Below are positions 36,258 to 44,550 of a DNA stretch of 64,000 nucleotides, piece after piece (positions within the stretch are counted from its first letter, which is position 1; the number at the start of each line of letters is the position of its first letter). Position numbers and translations under genes: made by a program. A model generated the notes under the pieces. It made no database searches and was not told the DNA's origin. It worked only from the letters and a program-made list of their open reading frames with translations. The stretch comes from RYN-230 sp963717125 (GTDB lineage: Bacteria; Actinomycetota; Actinomycetes; Streptosporangiales; Streptosporangiaceae), in NCBI GenBank assembly GCA_963717125.1, contig CAVQVG010000007.1, positions 620,001 to 684,000 on the forward strand. Reading direction: 5' to 3'.

Positions 36258-37235
36258 TTAGACCTGCTTGTTCAGCTGGTCGGAGATCTCGGACAGCTGG
36301 CGCAGCCGCCGCTCCAGCGTCGGGTGGGTGGAGAAGATGTTGGCCAGCGCGACCTGCTTGCCGCCCGCCTTGAACGCGGGCACGAAGTAGAACGCGTTCA
36401 GCGGCTCAGCCGAGCGCAGGTCCTTCTGGGGGATCCGCGACATCGACCCGCTGACCTTCTGCAGCGCGCTGGCCAGCGCGGACGGCTGGCCGGTGAGCAG
36501 CGCACCGGACCGGTCCGCGGCCAGCTCCCGGTACCGGGAGAGCAGCCGGATGAGCAGGAAGCTGATCGCGTAGGTCACGATGCCGACGAGCAGCACGATG
36601 AAGATGACCGGCAGCGCGCCGCCGTTGTTGTTGTTCCCGCCGCGGCCGCGGCCGCCGCCGCCGAACAGCTCGGAGTAGAACGCGAACCTGACCAGCAGGC
36701 CGGCGATGATGCCGAGGAACGAGGCGATGGTCATCACCACCACGTCCTTGTGCGCCACGTGCGACAGCTCGTGGGCCAGCACGGCTTCCAGCTCCTGGTC
36801 GTTCAGGTCGGGGTTGTTCAGCAGGCCGGTCGTCGCGACCAGCACCGCGGTCTTGCTGTTCCGCCCGGTGGCGAACGCGTTCAGCATCGGGGACGGCGCG
36901 ATGGCCAGCCGCGGCTTGGGCATGTTGGCCAGCGCGCAGAGCCGGTCCACGATGCCGTGCAGCCGGGCCGCCTGCGGCCCATCCTGCGGCGTGACGATCT
37001 GGGCCTGGGCCGCGCTGAGGGCGATCTTGTCGGAGTAGAACAAGGAGCCGACACCGAGGATCAGGGCGAGCAGGACCGCGAAGAAAACGATGCCGCCGCT
37101 GCCAACCGCGTGCGTCGCGCTGAGCACCAGCACGAGCACGGTGACGAACGCGACGAACACGAGCCCGAGAAGGAACATCGTGAGGGTCATCCGGGCGGTG
37201 AGTCCTCTGTCTGGCGCATAGCGTGTCCTCGCCAT
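36258..37235 (-). CDS. htpX: Membrane zinc metalloprotease HtpX
   Basis: 325 residues. Four membrane spans and the M48 zinc site HELSHVAHKD (His155, Glu156, His159). The later Glu ligand lies in the FFLLIRLLSRYRELAADRSGALL region (ELAADR). HtpX removes damaged membrane proteins. Separated from pspAA by 133 bases that may hold an extra promoter; an AGCTGA-GCG-TCAGCT dyad (37355-37369) abuts the pspAA stop. Confidence 0.95.
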   Translation of the reverse strand: MARTRYAPDRGLTARMTLTMFLLGLVFVAFVTVLVLVLSATHAVGSGGIVFFAVLLALILGVGSLFYSDKIALSAAQAQIVTPQDGPQAARLHGIVDRLCALANMPKPRLAIAPSPMLNAFATGRNSKTAVLVATTGLLNNPDLNDQELEAVLAHELSHVAHKDVVVMTIASFLGIIAGLLVRFAFYSELFGGGGRGRGGNNNNGGALPVIFIVLLVGIVTYAISFLLIRLLSRYRELAADRSGALLTGQPSALASALQKVSGSMSRIPQKDLRSAEPLNAFYFVPAFKAGGKQVALANIFSTHPTLERRLRQLSEISDQLNKQV

Positions 37236-37368
37236 GGCGCCGCCTCCGTTCCGTCAACTGGCCTGGCCAGCTGAGCGCTTGCTGGCTTCACCCACGGAAG
37301 CCATGTCACTTCATTATCGGGCAGCAACCAGTGTGCGCAGTCAGCCTGAGAGCCAGCTGAGCGTCAGC

Positions 37369-37647
37369 TCAACCCGGGATGAGTCCATCGTCAGTAAGCA
37401 GGGCTCGCACGTCGTCCATGCTCGCCTCGGAATACGGCAGGATCACATCCGACGCTTCCAACGAATCCGCCGGGACTGGTGTTCCCGCGGCCCGGACCCG
37501 GGCCAGCAGGTCGGCCAGGACGGGCCGGAAGGCCTTCTCGTCGCCGGCGTTCACCGCCGCCTCGAGCTTGCCGTCCAGCTCGTTCAGCTCGGCGGACATC
37601 GCGTCGTCCACCGCGAGCTGGCCCTCACCCAGGATGCGGACGATCAT
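37369..37647 (-). CDS. pspAA: PspA-associated protein PspAA
   Basis: 92 residues. MIVRILGEGQLAVDDAMSAELNELDGKLEAAV and DVILPYSEASMDDVRALLTDDGLIPG are the PspAA family pattern. Its ATG overlaps the pspA stop by 4 bases, so the two are coupled. Acts with PspA in the membrane-stress system; mechanism not known. Confidence 0.9.
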   Translation of the reverse strand: MIVRILGEGQLAVDDAMSAELNELDGKLEAAVNAGDEKAFRPVLADLLARVRAAGTPVPADSLEASDVILPYSEASMDDVRALLTDDGLIPG

Positions 37648-38453
37648 GCTCCCTCACCGGCCTGCGGCTGATCCGCAGCCTTCCCGGCCTGGCCGTTCCC
37701 GGTGCTGCCGGCCGCACCCGGCGCGGCGCCCTCGATCTCCCGCGGCGCCTCGCCGCCGCCGATCTCGGCCTTCATCTGCGCCAGCTCCCGGTCCACGTCG
37801 TGGCCGCCACCCATCTGGTCGAGCTCACGCTGGATGTCGTCGTTCGGCTGGGCGGTGACGTCGTCCAGCGCGCCGGAGGCCATCAGCTCGTCGATCGCGC
37901 CGGCCCGGGCCTGCATCTGGGCGGTCTTGTCCTGGGCGCGCTGCACGGCCATGCCCACGTCGCCCATCTCCTCGGAGATGCCGGACACGGCCTCACCGAT
38001 GCGGGTCTGCGCCTCGGCCGCGGTGTAGGTGGCCTTGATGGTCTCCTTCTGGGTGCGGAAGGCCTCCACCTTGGCCTGCAGCCGCTGCGAGGCCGCGGTC
38101 AGCTTCTCCTCGTCGGCTTGCAGCGACTGGTACTGGGTCTGCAGGTCGCTGATCTGGCCCTGCAGCGCCGACTTGCGAGTCAGCGCCTCACGGGCGAGGT
38201 CGTCCCGGCCGCCGCCCAGCGCCTGCCGGGCCTGCTTATCCAGCTTGTCCTGCTGCTGCTGCAGCGTGTTCATCTGCAGCTCGACACGCTTGCGCGACGT
38301 GGCCACGTCAGCGACGCCGCGGCGGACCTGCGTCAGCATCTCCAGCTGGCGCTGGTAGGAGTAGTCCAGGGTCTCGCGCGGATCTTCCATCCGGTCCAGG
38401 GCCTTGTTGGCCTTGGCCTTGAAGATCATCGATACCCGCTTCACCACGCTCAT
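37644..38453 (-). CDS. pspA: Phage-shock protein A / IM30 family
   Basis: 269 residues from ATG 38453; the ATG at 38465 sits directly on the ribosome site GAGGGG and is less likely. Nearly all helix: SVVKRVSMIFKAKANKALDRMEDP, ETLDYSYQRQLEMLTQVRRGVADVATSRKR and long coiled coil to about 215, the ESCRT-III-like fold. PspA polymerises on damaged membrane. The C-terminal 60 residues (QMGGGHDVDRELAQMKAEIG then Gly/Ala tail) hold the usual DxELxxLK-like segment. First gene of pspA-pspAA-htpX-pspAB. Confidence 0.95.
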   Translation of the reverse strand: MSVVKRVSMIFKAKANKALDRMEDPRETLDYSYQRQLEMLTQVRRGVADVATSRKRVELQMNTLQQQQDKLDKQARQALGGGRDDLAREALTRKSALQGQISDLQTQYQSLQADEEKLTAASQRLQAKVEAFRTQKETIKATYTAAEAQTRIGEAVSGISEEMGDVGMAVQRAQDKTAQMQARAGAIDELMASGALDDVTAQPNDDIQRELDQMGGGHDVDRELAQMKAEIGGGEAPREIEGAAPGAAGSTGNGQAGKAADQPQAGEGA

Positions 38454-38819
38454 CGGCGCGACCATCCCCTCATCGTGTAACGCTGCCGCCAGCCACCTGC
38501 GGCGCGCGAGCCTACATCCCGCGGCGTGGCAGCGGCGCTGCGCAGGCTGGTGAACACAGCCTACGCGGTGTTAGCCCGGGGGGACGACCCCCCAGGAACC
38601 CGCTGTGCTAGCCGGGGGGACGACCCCCCGAACCCCCCGATCGCCGCTCCGCGCCGAACGCCGGCTCGGCGGGAACACGCCTGCGGCGCGCCCCGCCTCG
38701 CCTAAGCGCGAGACCTGGGGACCCCTCGGATCGCTGGCTCGGGGAGGACACGCCGGCGGCGCGCCTCTCCTCGCCGGCGAGATGGTGTTGCGCGGCCTTC
38801 GTCCCGGTAGGCTGACCTC
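38454..38819. other. Divergent region pspA / DUF3043 with GC-rich repeats
   Basis: 366 bases without a gene. It contains two GGGGGGACGACCCCCC dyads (38576-38595 and 38613-38632 or so), the intergenic repeat at 38612-38700, and a second degenerate copy of that repeat's distal half at about 38732-38775. The pspA promoter should lie near 38500. Confidence 0.6.
38612..38700 (+). repeat. ~90-bp dispersed GC-rich repeat, copy A
   Basis: Begins CCGGGGGGACGACCCCCC and continues through GATCGCCGCTCCGCGCCGAACG to GGCGCGCCCCGCCTCG. It matches the reverse complement of 52287-52376 at nearly nine of ten positions by eye. It has internal dyads able to fold. No open frame. Confidence 0.75.
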
Positions 38820-39428
38820 GTGTTCAGACGACGTAATACGGCCACCGAGGACGTCCCCGCCGAGGGCGCCGCTGACGGCGCGGCCGACGACGCCGCGGCC
38901 GCGCGTGGCGCGGTGACCGCGGGCAAGGGCCGGCCCACGCCCAAGCGCAGCGAGGCGGAACGCCGCCGCCGGCACACTCTCGCCCCGGAAGACCGCAAGC
39001 AGGCGTCGAAGCAGGCCCGGGGCCGGGACCGCGCCGAGCGGACGCGTAAGACCGAGGCCATGCGGCGCGGCGAGGAGTGGGCGCTGTCGGCCAAGGACAA
39101 GGGCCCGGTCCGGGCGCTGGCCCGGGACTACGTGGACTCCAAGCGCCGGTTCAGTGAGTTCTATATGTACGGCCTGGTCGTACTGTTGTTCCTGTTGTTC
39201 CTTCGCAATCCGGTGGTGCAGACGGTGCTGCCGGGGGTGCTGATCTTTATGGTGCTGATCATGGCGGGCGAGGGCTTCTGGATCGGCCGCAAGGTGTCCG
39301 CGCTGGCCGCCGAGCGGTACCCGGGCCAGAGCACCCGGGGGATCAAGATGTACTCGGGCATGCGCGCCCTGCAGATCCGCCAGCTCCGCTTCCCCAAGCC
39401 CCGGGTGAAGCCCGGCGAGACGGTTTAA
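38820..39428 (+). CDS. DUF3043 membrane protein
   Basis: 202 residues from GTG 38820. A charged N-terminal half (KGRPTPKRSEAERRRRHTLAPEDRKQASKQ) precedes DYVDSKRRFSEFYMYGLVVLLFLLFLRNP and two membrane spans (about 118-160), then RYPGQSTRGIKMYSGMRALQIRQLRFPKPRVKPGE. This is the DUF3043 family, restricted to actinobacteria and of unknown function. Divergent from pspA, an arrangement I recall in other actinomycetes. Confidence 0.92.
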   Translation: MFRRRNTATEDVPAEGAADGAADDAAAARGAVTAGKGRPTPKRSEAERRRRHTLAPEDRKQASKQARGRDRAERTRKTEAMRRGEEWALSAKDKGPVRALARDYVDSKRRFSEFYMYGLVVLLFLLFLRNPVVQTVLPGVLIFMVLIMAGEGFWIGRKVSALAAERYPGQSTRGIKMYSGMRALQIRQLRFPKPRVKPGETV

Positions 39429-39487
39429 TCCGGGGAACGACCCCCCTTTACCTGCTCCGCCGCGCGCCCTGACTAACCTCACCCACT

Positions 39488-40486
39488 ATGGAACATCGTC
39501 ATCTCGGCCGGAGCGGCCTGAAAGTCAGCGAGATCGCCTACGGGAACTGGATCACCCACGGGTCCCAGGTGGAAGAGGAAGCGGCCCTGGCGTGTGTGGC
39601 CGCGGCGCTGGACGAGGGCATCACCACGTTCGACACCGCTGACGTGTACGCCGGCACCCGGGCCGAAGAGGTGCTCGGCCGGGCGCTGGACGGGGTGCGC
39701 CGGGAATCCATCGAGCTGTGCACCAAAGTCTTCTGGCCTACCGGCCCGGGTGTGAACGACCGTGGCCTGTCCCGCAAGCACATCATGGAGTCCGCGCACG
39801 CTTCGCTGCGCCGACTGCGGACCGACTACCTCGACCTGTACCAGGCCCACCGGTACGACCACGAGACCCCGCTGACCGAGACCATGCGCGCCTTCGACGA
39901 CCTGGTCCGCCACGGCAAGGTGCTGTACATCGGGGTATCCGAGTGGCGGGCCGAGGAGATCGCCGCTGCGCTGCGCATCGCCGACGAGATGGGCTTCGAC
40001 CGGCTGGTCTCCAACCAGCCGCAGTACAACATGCTGTGGCGGGTGATCGAGTCCGAGGTCATCCCGCTCAGCGAGAAAGAAGGCGTCGGCCAGATCGTCT
40101 GGTCCCCCATCGCGCAGGGCGTGCTGACCGGCAAGTACCAGCCGGGCCAGCCGGTGCCCGCAGGGTCACGGGCTACCGACCCGAGCGGCTCCGGGTTCAT
40201 CCAGCGCTGGCTGGACGACGATGTGCTGCGCCGGGTGGCAGACTTGGCCCCGATCGCCGCGGACGCCGGGCTGAGCCTGGCCCAGCTGGCCGTGGCCTGG
40301 GTGCTGCAGAACCGGAACGTGTCCGCCGCGATCATCGGCGCGACCCGGCCGGAACAGGTCCGGGAGAACGTGCGCGCGTCCGGCGTCGTGCTGGAGCCCG
40401 CCCTGCTGAAGCGCATCGACGAGGTGCTCGCCCCGGCCATCCAGCGCGACCCCGCCCTCACTCAGAGCCCGCCCGGCCGCTCGTAA
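39488..40486 (+). CDS. Aldo/keto reductase
   Basis: 332 residues. The tetrad is visible: Asp in TFDTADVYAG with Tyr, Lys in ELCTKVFWP and His in YQAHRYDHETPL. The C-terminal AIIGATRPEQVRENVRASGV binds NADPH. Closest by pattern to the potassium-channel beta-subunit-like (AKR6/YghZ) branch (MEHRHLGRSGLKVSEIAYGNW). Reduces carbonyl compounds; substrate unknown. Ends 14 bases before the hairpin repeat split by the IS. Confidence 0.92.
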   Translation: MEHRHLGRSGLKVSEIAYGNWITHGSQVEEEAALACVAAALDEGITTFDTADVYAGTRAEEVLGRALDGVRRESIELCTKVFWPTGPGVNDRGLSRKHIMESAHASLRRLRTDYLDLYQAHRYDHETPLTETMRAFDDLVRHGKVLYIGVSEWRAEEIAAALRIADEMGFDRLVSNQPQYNMLWRVIESEVIPLSEKEGVGQIVWSPIAQGVLTGKYQPGQPVPAGSRATDPSGSGFIQRWLDDDVLRRVADLAPIAADAGLSLAQLAVAWVLQNRNVSAAIIGATRPEQVRENVRASGVVLEPALLKRIDEVLAPAIQRDPALTQSPPGRS

Positions 40487-40500
40487 GCGCCGGGACGGTT

Positions 40501-40519
40501 CGTGATCAACCGATTGGTG
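40501..40519 (+). repeat. Palindromic hairpin repeat, copy 2, left arm
   Basis: CGTGATCAACCGATTGGTG. Its partner arm is 42332-42350 (17 of 19 positions match after reverse complement). Removing the IS and one target duplicate restores a hairpin with a loop of about 12 bases between two convergent genes. Confidence 0.8.
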
Positions 40520-40520
40520 C

Positions 40521-40530
40521 CGCTATTGCG
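40521..40530 (+). repeat. Target-site duplication of the IS (left)
   Basis: CGCTATTGCG, repeated exactly at 42321-42330 on the other side of the element. Ten-base duplications fit the IS4 family. Confidence 0.9.
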
Positions 40531-42320
40531 CAATGCCGCGTAGTTAAGGGCTTGGTGGGTTTGTCCAGGTTAGGGCGGAGCGGGCAGGGCGTAGGTTCCG
40601 GGGCTGGTGCGGGTGAGGAAGCCGGTGTGGGCCCATCTGGCGAGCTGGGTGAGCAGGTTGCGCTGGGGGACGTGGAGTGCGGCGGCGAGTTCGCGGCCGG
40701 TCCAGGTCTGGCTGGGGTGGGTTTGCATGAGGGCCATGATGTGGTGGCGGCGGGTGGCGGGCTGGGGGCGGCGGCGTTTGCGGGGGCTGGGGCGGGTGTT
40801 TTTGCCGGTGGGTGGGGTGGTGATGGTGATGTCGATGGCGGTGATGGTGGTGGGGTGGGCTGGGCGGGGGTCATCGGGCCGGCCGGGGTAGCGGGATCTG
40901 CTGTTTTTGACTTTGCGGCTGCTGTAGCGGGGGCGGCGGGGTGGCAGCAGGCTGGTCAGGACGGTGTGGGTGATGACGCCGGGTGTGGTGAGGGCGGTGG
41001 CGGTGGTGAGCTGGTCGCGGGCGGCTTGCAGGGCGGTGGTGAAGCTGGCCCGGTCAGGGTCGGTGCCGGGGCGGGTGGCGGTGGCGTCGGTCATGGCCCT
41101 GCGCAGCAGCTGGTAGAGGGCCAGCAGGGCCCAGGTTTCCTGTTCCAGGCCGGGCCGGTCGCCGGAGCGCAGGACGTGGCCCTGCAGCAGGGTGTGGCGC
41201 AGGGCGTAGTAGGCGGACTCGATTTCCCACCGTTCGTGATACAGCCGCACCAGGATCGCAGCGGGGTAGCGGTGGTGGTCGAGCAGGGTGGTGATCAGCC
41301 GGTAGCCGCCGCTGGTGGTGCTGCCGTCGCGGCCGGTCACGCTCACGTGCGCGTCGATGATCCGCACGTCGCACCCGGCGATGCGTGAGCGGTAGGACCC
41401 GTCGGGGAAGACTTCCAGGACCAGCGGGCTGCGGGAGGCTTTGGCCCGGGCCAGGAAATGCGCCCCGGTGGCGGCGAGGTCAGCGAGGAAGGCGCCGTTG
41501 TCGTAGGCGCGGTCGGTCAGCACCAGCATCCCGGGCCCGAGCAGGGGCAGCAGGCGGCGGGCCAGGGCCGGCTCGTCCCCATCCGCTGCGGCGCCGATCA
41601 CCGCGCCGAGCAGCCCGCGGGTGCCGGTCTCGGCCAGGGTCAGCAGCCGCAGCGCCGGATAGCCGGCATACCCGTGCGGGTGGCGGATCCGGCCCAGCCA
41701 GGCCCGGTTGCGGGCGGTGTCGGGAACACGCAGTGAACTGCATCCATCGAACGCGACCGTGCGCAGCCCGCAAAAGCTCACCCCAGGCGCGTAAGGCCGG
41801 GCCAGCGGGCCGGCCAGCAGCTCGAACAGGGTCCTCAGCGGTGCCGGGCCGAGCCGGCGGCGCAGGTCGCGCAGCGCCTTCTCCGACGGGCAGGCCACCT
41901 CCAGGCCGGGCAGGCCGGCCAGCCCGGCGGTCAGCTTGCCCCATACCCGCGCATAGCCCAGCTGCGGGAACAGGCCAAGCGCGAGCACGAAGTACACCCC
42001 AGCCCGCGAGGGCAGGCTGCGCAGCCGCCGCTGCACCGTTTTCGTCTGCTCCAGCACATCATCGACCAGCTCGAACGGCACCAGCTGGGTTAACTCCCCC
42101 AGGTGCCCGGGGGCGAAGACCCCGCCAGCGACCGTAACCGCGCGGGTGAACGTGACCATGCCAGGCGTGGCAGACTGAGCGCTCAACGGGACCTCGGGTA
42201 ATCGGTGATCTTGGCAGATTCCGATCTACCAGAGGTCCCGTCCCATGCCACCCCGCCACGCCACACCCGAACTCAAGACCCGCTTGACCCCAGCCAAGAT
42301 CTCTTAACTACGCGGCATTG
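40531..42320 (-). mobile_element. IS4-family insertion sequence, complete
   Basis: 1790 bases bounded by perfect 18-bp inverted repeats (40531-40548, CAATGCCGCGTAGTTAAG, and 42303-42320) and flanked by the 10-bp duplication CGCTATTGCG. It carries one transposase gene on the minus strand. Ends, duplication and open frame are all intact, so the insertion looks recent and the element could be active. It sits in the loop of a palindromic repeat downstream of the aldo/keto reductase gene. Confidence 0.93.
40570..42186 (-). CDS. IS4-family transposase with C-terminal winged-helix-like extension
   Basis: 538 residues from TTG 42186, or 529 from ATG 42159. The N-terminal IS4 domain (LVPFELVDDVLEQTKTVQRRLRSLP) is followed by the DDE core: TVAFDGCSSLRVPD, MLVLTDRAYDNGAFLADL and YHERWEIESAYYALRHTLLQG (the Y-R-E region). 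After about residue 425 comes a basic, Pro/Thr-rich linker and a segment of some 56 residues (WTGRELAAALHVPQRNLLTQ, then LARWAHTGFLTRTSPGTYAL) that reads like a winged helix. That tail is unusual for IS4 transposases. Confidence 0.92.
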   Translation of the reverse strand: MSAQSATPGMVTFTRAVTVAGGVFAPGHLGELTQLVPFELVDDVLEQTKTVQRRLRSLPSRAGVYFVLALGLFPQLGYARVWGKLTAGLAGLPGLEVACPSEKALRDLRRRLGPAPLRTLFELLAGPLARPYAPGVSFCGLRTVAFDGCSSLRVPDTARNRAWLGRIRHPHGYAGYPALRLLTLAETGTRGLLGAVIGAAADGDEPALARRLLPLLGPGMLVLTDRAYDNGAFLADLAATGAHFLARAKASRSPLVLEVFPDGSYRSRIAGCDVRIIDAHVSVTGRDGSTTSGGYRLITTLLDHHRYPAAILVRLYHERWEIESAYYALRHTLLQGHVLRSGDRPGLEQETWALLALYQLLRRAMTDATATRPGTDPDRASFTTALQAARDQLTTATALTTPGVITHTVLTSLLPPRRPRYSSRKVKNSRSRYPGRPDDPRPAHPTTITAIDITITTPPTGKNTRPSPRKRRRPQPATRRHHIMALMQTHPSQTWTGRELAAALHVPQRNLLTQLARWAHTGFLTRTSPGTYALPAPP

Positions 42321-42330
42321 CGCTATTGCG
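42321..42330 (+). repeat. Target-site duplication of the IS (right)
   Basis: CGCTATTGCG, identical to 40521-40530. Confidence 0.9.
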
Positions 42331-42331
42331 A

Positions 42332-42350
42332 CACTGATCGGTTGATCACG
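42332..42350 (+). repeat. Palindromic hairpin repeat, copy 2, right arm
   Basis: CACTGATCGGTTGATCACG, the arm separated from 40501-40519 by the IS. It lies 17 bases from the stop of the minus-strand gene that follows. Confidence 0.8.
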
Positions 42351-42366
42351 AATGCGGGGCGCGGTG

Positions 42367-42576
42367 TCAGGTCTCCGGGCGGAGGCTCATCGGGCCGTAT
42401 TCGATCCGCCCCTCTTCGAGCAGGGTGACCTGGTCTACGCCGCTGGCCAGCAAGTCCCGCCAGTTCTCGCCCAGCCAGCTCTCCGCGTCGCCCTGACTGC
42501 TGAACGTCTCCCGCGGCATTCCCCGGGACGGCACCAGGCTGCCGTCAGCCTGCTCGAACTGCCAGCTCCAGGCCAT
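42367..42576 (-). CDS. Small conserved actinobacterial protein
   Basis: 69 residues from ATG 42576, 11 bases after GAGGAGG; the in-frame GTG at 42585 is too close to that site. Sequence MAWSWQFEQADGSLVP, GDAESWLGENWRDLLASGVDQVTLLEEGRIEYGPMSL resembles short uncharacterised proteins found widely in actinomycetes. Acidic, no membrane segment, no cysteine. Divergent from the PfkB kinase gene. Confidence 0.82.
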   Translation of the reverse strand: MAWSWQFEQADGSLVPSRGMPRETFSSQGDAESWLGENWRDLLASGVDQVTLLEEGRIEYGPMSLRPET

Positions 42577-42632
42577 GCTGTTCACCGCCTCCTCAAGATC
42601 CGCGCGCTTAGCGACAGTAGCTCACCGGCCCG

Positions 42633-42668
42633 GCGTCACAGCGGGCCGGCCCGCTGTGACCAAGGTCA
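42633..42668. promoter_or_regulatory. 26-bp palindrome followed by a CRP-like site
   Basis: GTCACAGCGGGCC-GGCCCGCTGTGAC (42633-42658) is a perfect palindrome. Its right end also begins TGTGA-CCAAGG-TCACA (42653-42668), an exact match to the CRP/FNR-family consensus TGTGA-N6-TCACA. So three half-sites stand in a row between the divergent small-protein gene and the PfkB kinase gene. Likely bound by a CRP-like cAMP regulator. Confidence 0.6.
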
Positions 42669-42845
42669 CATCAGGCCGCGCCGGACCCGGGCCGGGATTC
42701 CCGGCATGCCGCATCCGTCCGCATCTGTACCCACCCGGCAGAACGCCAGCCGGAGCAGCCCAGGAACTGTTAAGTTCTATGAGCTAGCCTGAGCCGTTGG
42801 GTGTGCCGTCCCCTGGCTCAGCCCCGGGAGCAAGGTGGTGACGAC

Positions 42846-43736
42846 ATGGCGCGCGTCGTCGTCGTTGGTGATCTGATGACGGACACGGTCGCTCATGCGG
42901 CCCTTCCACTGGCCAAGGGAAGTGACACTCCCGCCACAGTGAGCATGCACGGCGGGGGGTCCGGCGCGAACATAGCCGCCTGGCTGGCCGCTGATGGTGG
43001 TGACGTGGCCTTCATCGGACGGCGCGGCGCCGACATCGCCGGCCGGAACCGGGACATGGAGTTGATGGGCTACGGCGTGGACGCCCGGCTGGTGATGGAC
43101 CCGGACCGGCCGACCGGGACCTGCGTGGTGATGGTCACCCACAAGGGCGATCACACCATGCTGTCCGACCCGGGCGCGAACGCCGCGCTGCACCCGGATG
43201 ACCTGCCCAAAGACCTGTTCGCCCCCGGCGCGCATCTACATGTGTCGGGTTACACGCTGCTGAACGAGGGCTCCCGGGGCGCCGCGCTGGCCGCGTTCCA
43301 GCACGCCGGCCGGGCCGGCATGACGATCTCGGTGGACGGCGCCTCGGCCGCGCCGCTGGAGCGGGTCGGCGCCGAGCCGTTCCTGGAGATGACCAACGGG
43401 GTGACCCTGCTGCTGCTCAACATCGACCAGGCCACAGTGCTCACCGGCCGCGAGGACCCGGAGTCCGCCGCCCGGGTGCTCACCGCGTGGTACCCGCAGG
43501 TCGTGGTGAAACTCGGGCCGGACGGGGCGCTGTTCGCGAACGGCCGCCCGGACCCGATCCGGGAGCACGCGCTGCCGGTGGAGACGTTCATCGATGGCAC
43601 CGGCGCGGGTGACGCGTTCTGCGCCGGGTTCGTGCCCGCCTGGCTGGACAAGAAGCCACCGCTGGAGGCGCTGGCCAGCGGCTGCCGGCTGGCCGTGCAA
43701 GCGCTCGGCATGGTCGGTGCCCGGCCCGCACTCTAA
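42846..43736 (+). CDS. PfkB-family carbohydrate kinase
   Basis: 296 residues from ATG 42846, after CAAGGTGG. ARVVVVGDLMTDTVAHAALPL, the Gly-rich SMHGGGSGANIAAWLA and the catalytic DGTGAGDAFCAGFVPAWL define a ribokinase-like enzyme that phosphorylates a sugar or nucleoside. The substrate cannot be read. It overlaps the SDR gene by about 20 bases, so the two form an operon. Confidence 0.9.
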   Translation: MARVVVVGDLMTDTVAHAALPLAKGSDTPATVSMHGGGSGANIAAWLAADGGDVAFIGRRGADIAGRNRDMELMGYGVDARLVMDPDRPTGTCVVMVTHKGDHTMLSDPGANAALHPDDLPKDLFAPGAHLHVSGYTLLNEGSRGAALAAFQHAGRAGMTISVDGASAAPLERVGAEPFLEMTNGVTLLLLNIDQATVLTGREDPESAARVLTAWYPQVVVKLGPDGALFANGRPDPIREHALPVETFIDGTGAGDAFCAGFVPAWLDKKPPLEALASGCRLAVQALGMVGARPAL

Positions 43737-44550
43737 TCCCAACCACGGCGACCCCAACCACGGGGAGCCCAGCCGCCGGGCCGACTACCTGGACGGGCTC
43801 TTTTCCCTGGCCGGACGCGTCGCGCTGGTCACCGGCGGGAGTTCCGGCATCGGCCAGGCCATGGCCACCGCGCTGGCCCGGGCCGGCGCCCAGGTCGTGC
43901 TGCTGGCCCGCGGCGAACCCAGGCTGGCGGCTACCGCCGCGGCGATCCGGTCGGCCGGCGGCCAGGCGGCGTGGGTGCGCGCCGATCTGGCCGGCCGGGC
44001 GGCCACGCTGGCCGCGGCTGAGCAGGCGGTGACGCCGTTCGGCGAGCCGGACATCGTGCTGAACGCGGCCGGCGTCAACCTGCGGCCGCCGCTCGGCGAG
44101 CTGACCACCGGGCAGTGGGACGAGACCATGGCGGTGAACCTGACCGCCCCGTTCCTGCTCGGCCAGCGGTTCGGGCCGGTGATGGCCCAGCGTGGCTGGG
44201 GCCGGATCATCAACGTGGCCTCACAGCAATCCTTCCGCGCGTTCGGTCACAGCGGGGGCTACGGGGCGTCCAAGGCCGGCCTGGCCGGGCTGACCCGGTC
44301 GCAGTCCGAGGCGTGGGCGGCCCGCGGGGTGTGCTGCAACGCGGTCACCCCGGGCTTCGTGGCCACCCCGCTCACCGCGGCCGTGGCCAGCGACCCGGTC
44401 CGGTCCGCGCAACTGGCCGCGCGCACCATGATCGGGCGCAACGGCGAGCCGGCCGACTTCGCCGGCATCGCCGTCTACCTGGCCAGCCAGGCCAGCGACT
44501 ACGTGACCGGCCAGCTCATCTGCGTGGACGGCGGCTTCTCCGTCAGCTGA
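43717..44550 (+). CDS. Short-chain dehydrogenase/reductase
   Basis: 277 residues from GTG 43717. Rossmann motif VTGGSSGIGQAMA, NAAG, the catalytic NVASQQSF and YGASK (Ser-Tyr-Lys), and the C-terminal VTGQLICVDGGFSVS make a classical NAD(P)-dependent SDR like gluconate 5-dehydrogenase or FabG-type enzymes. With the preceding kinase it may handle a sugar acid; that is inference. The first 20 codons include a duplicated PNHGD/PNHGE and may not be translated. Confidence 0.9.
   Translation: MPGPHSNPNHGDPNHGEPSRRADYLDGLFSLAGRVALVTGGSSGIGQAMATALARAGAQVVLLARGEPRLAATAAAIRSAGGQAAWVRADLAGRAATLAAAEQAVTPFGEPDIVLNAAGVNLRPPLGELTTGQWDETMAVNLTAPFLLGQRFGPVMAQRGWGRIINVASQQSFRAFGHSGGYGASKAGLAGLTRSQSEAWAARGVCCNAVTPGFVATPLTAAVASDPVRSAQLAARTMIGRNGEPADFAGIAVYLASQASDYVTGQLICVDGGFSVS

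Noticed and set aside
42763..42777. GAACTGTTAAGTTC as a LexA/SOS box
   Set aside because: The half-sites GAAC and GTTC are six bases apart, not the four of the actinobacterial SOS box.
43594..43716. Upstream extension of the SDR frame into the PfkB gene
   Set aside because: It overlaps conserved kinase sequence in another frame; GTG 43717 is the better start.
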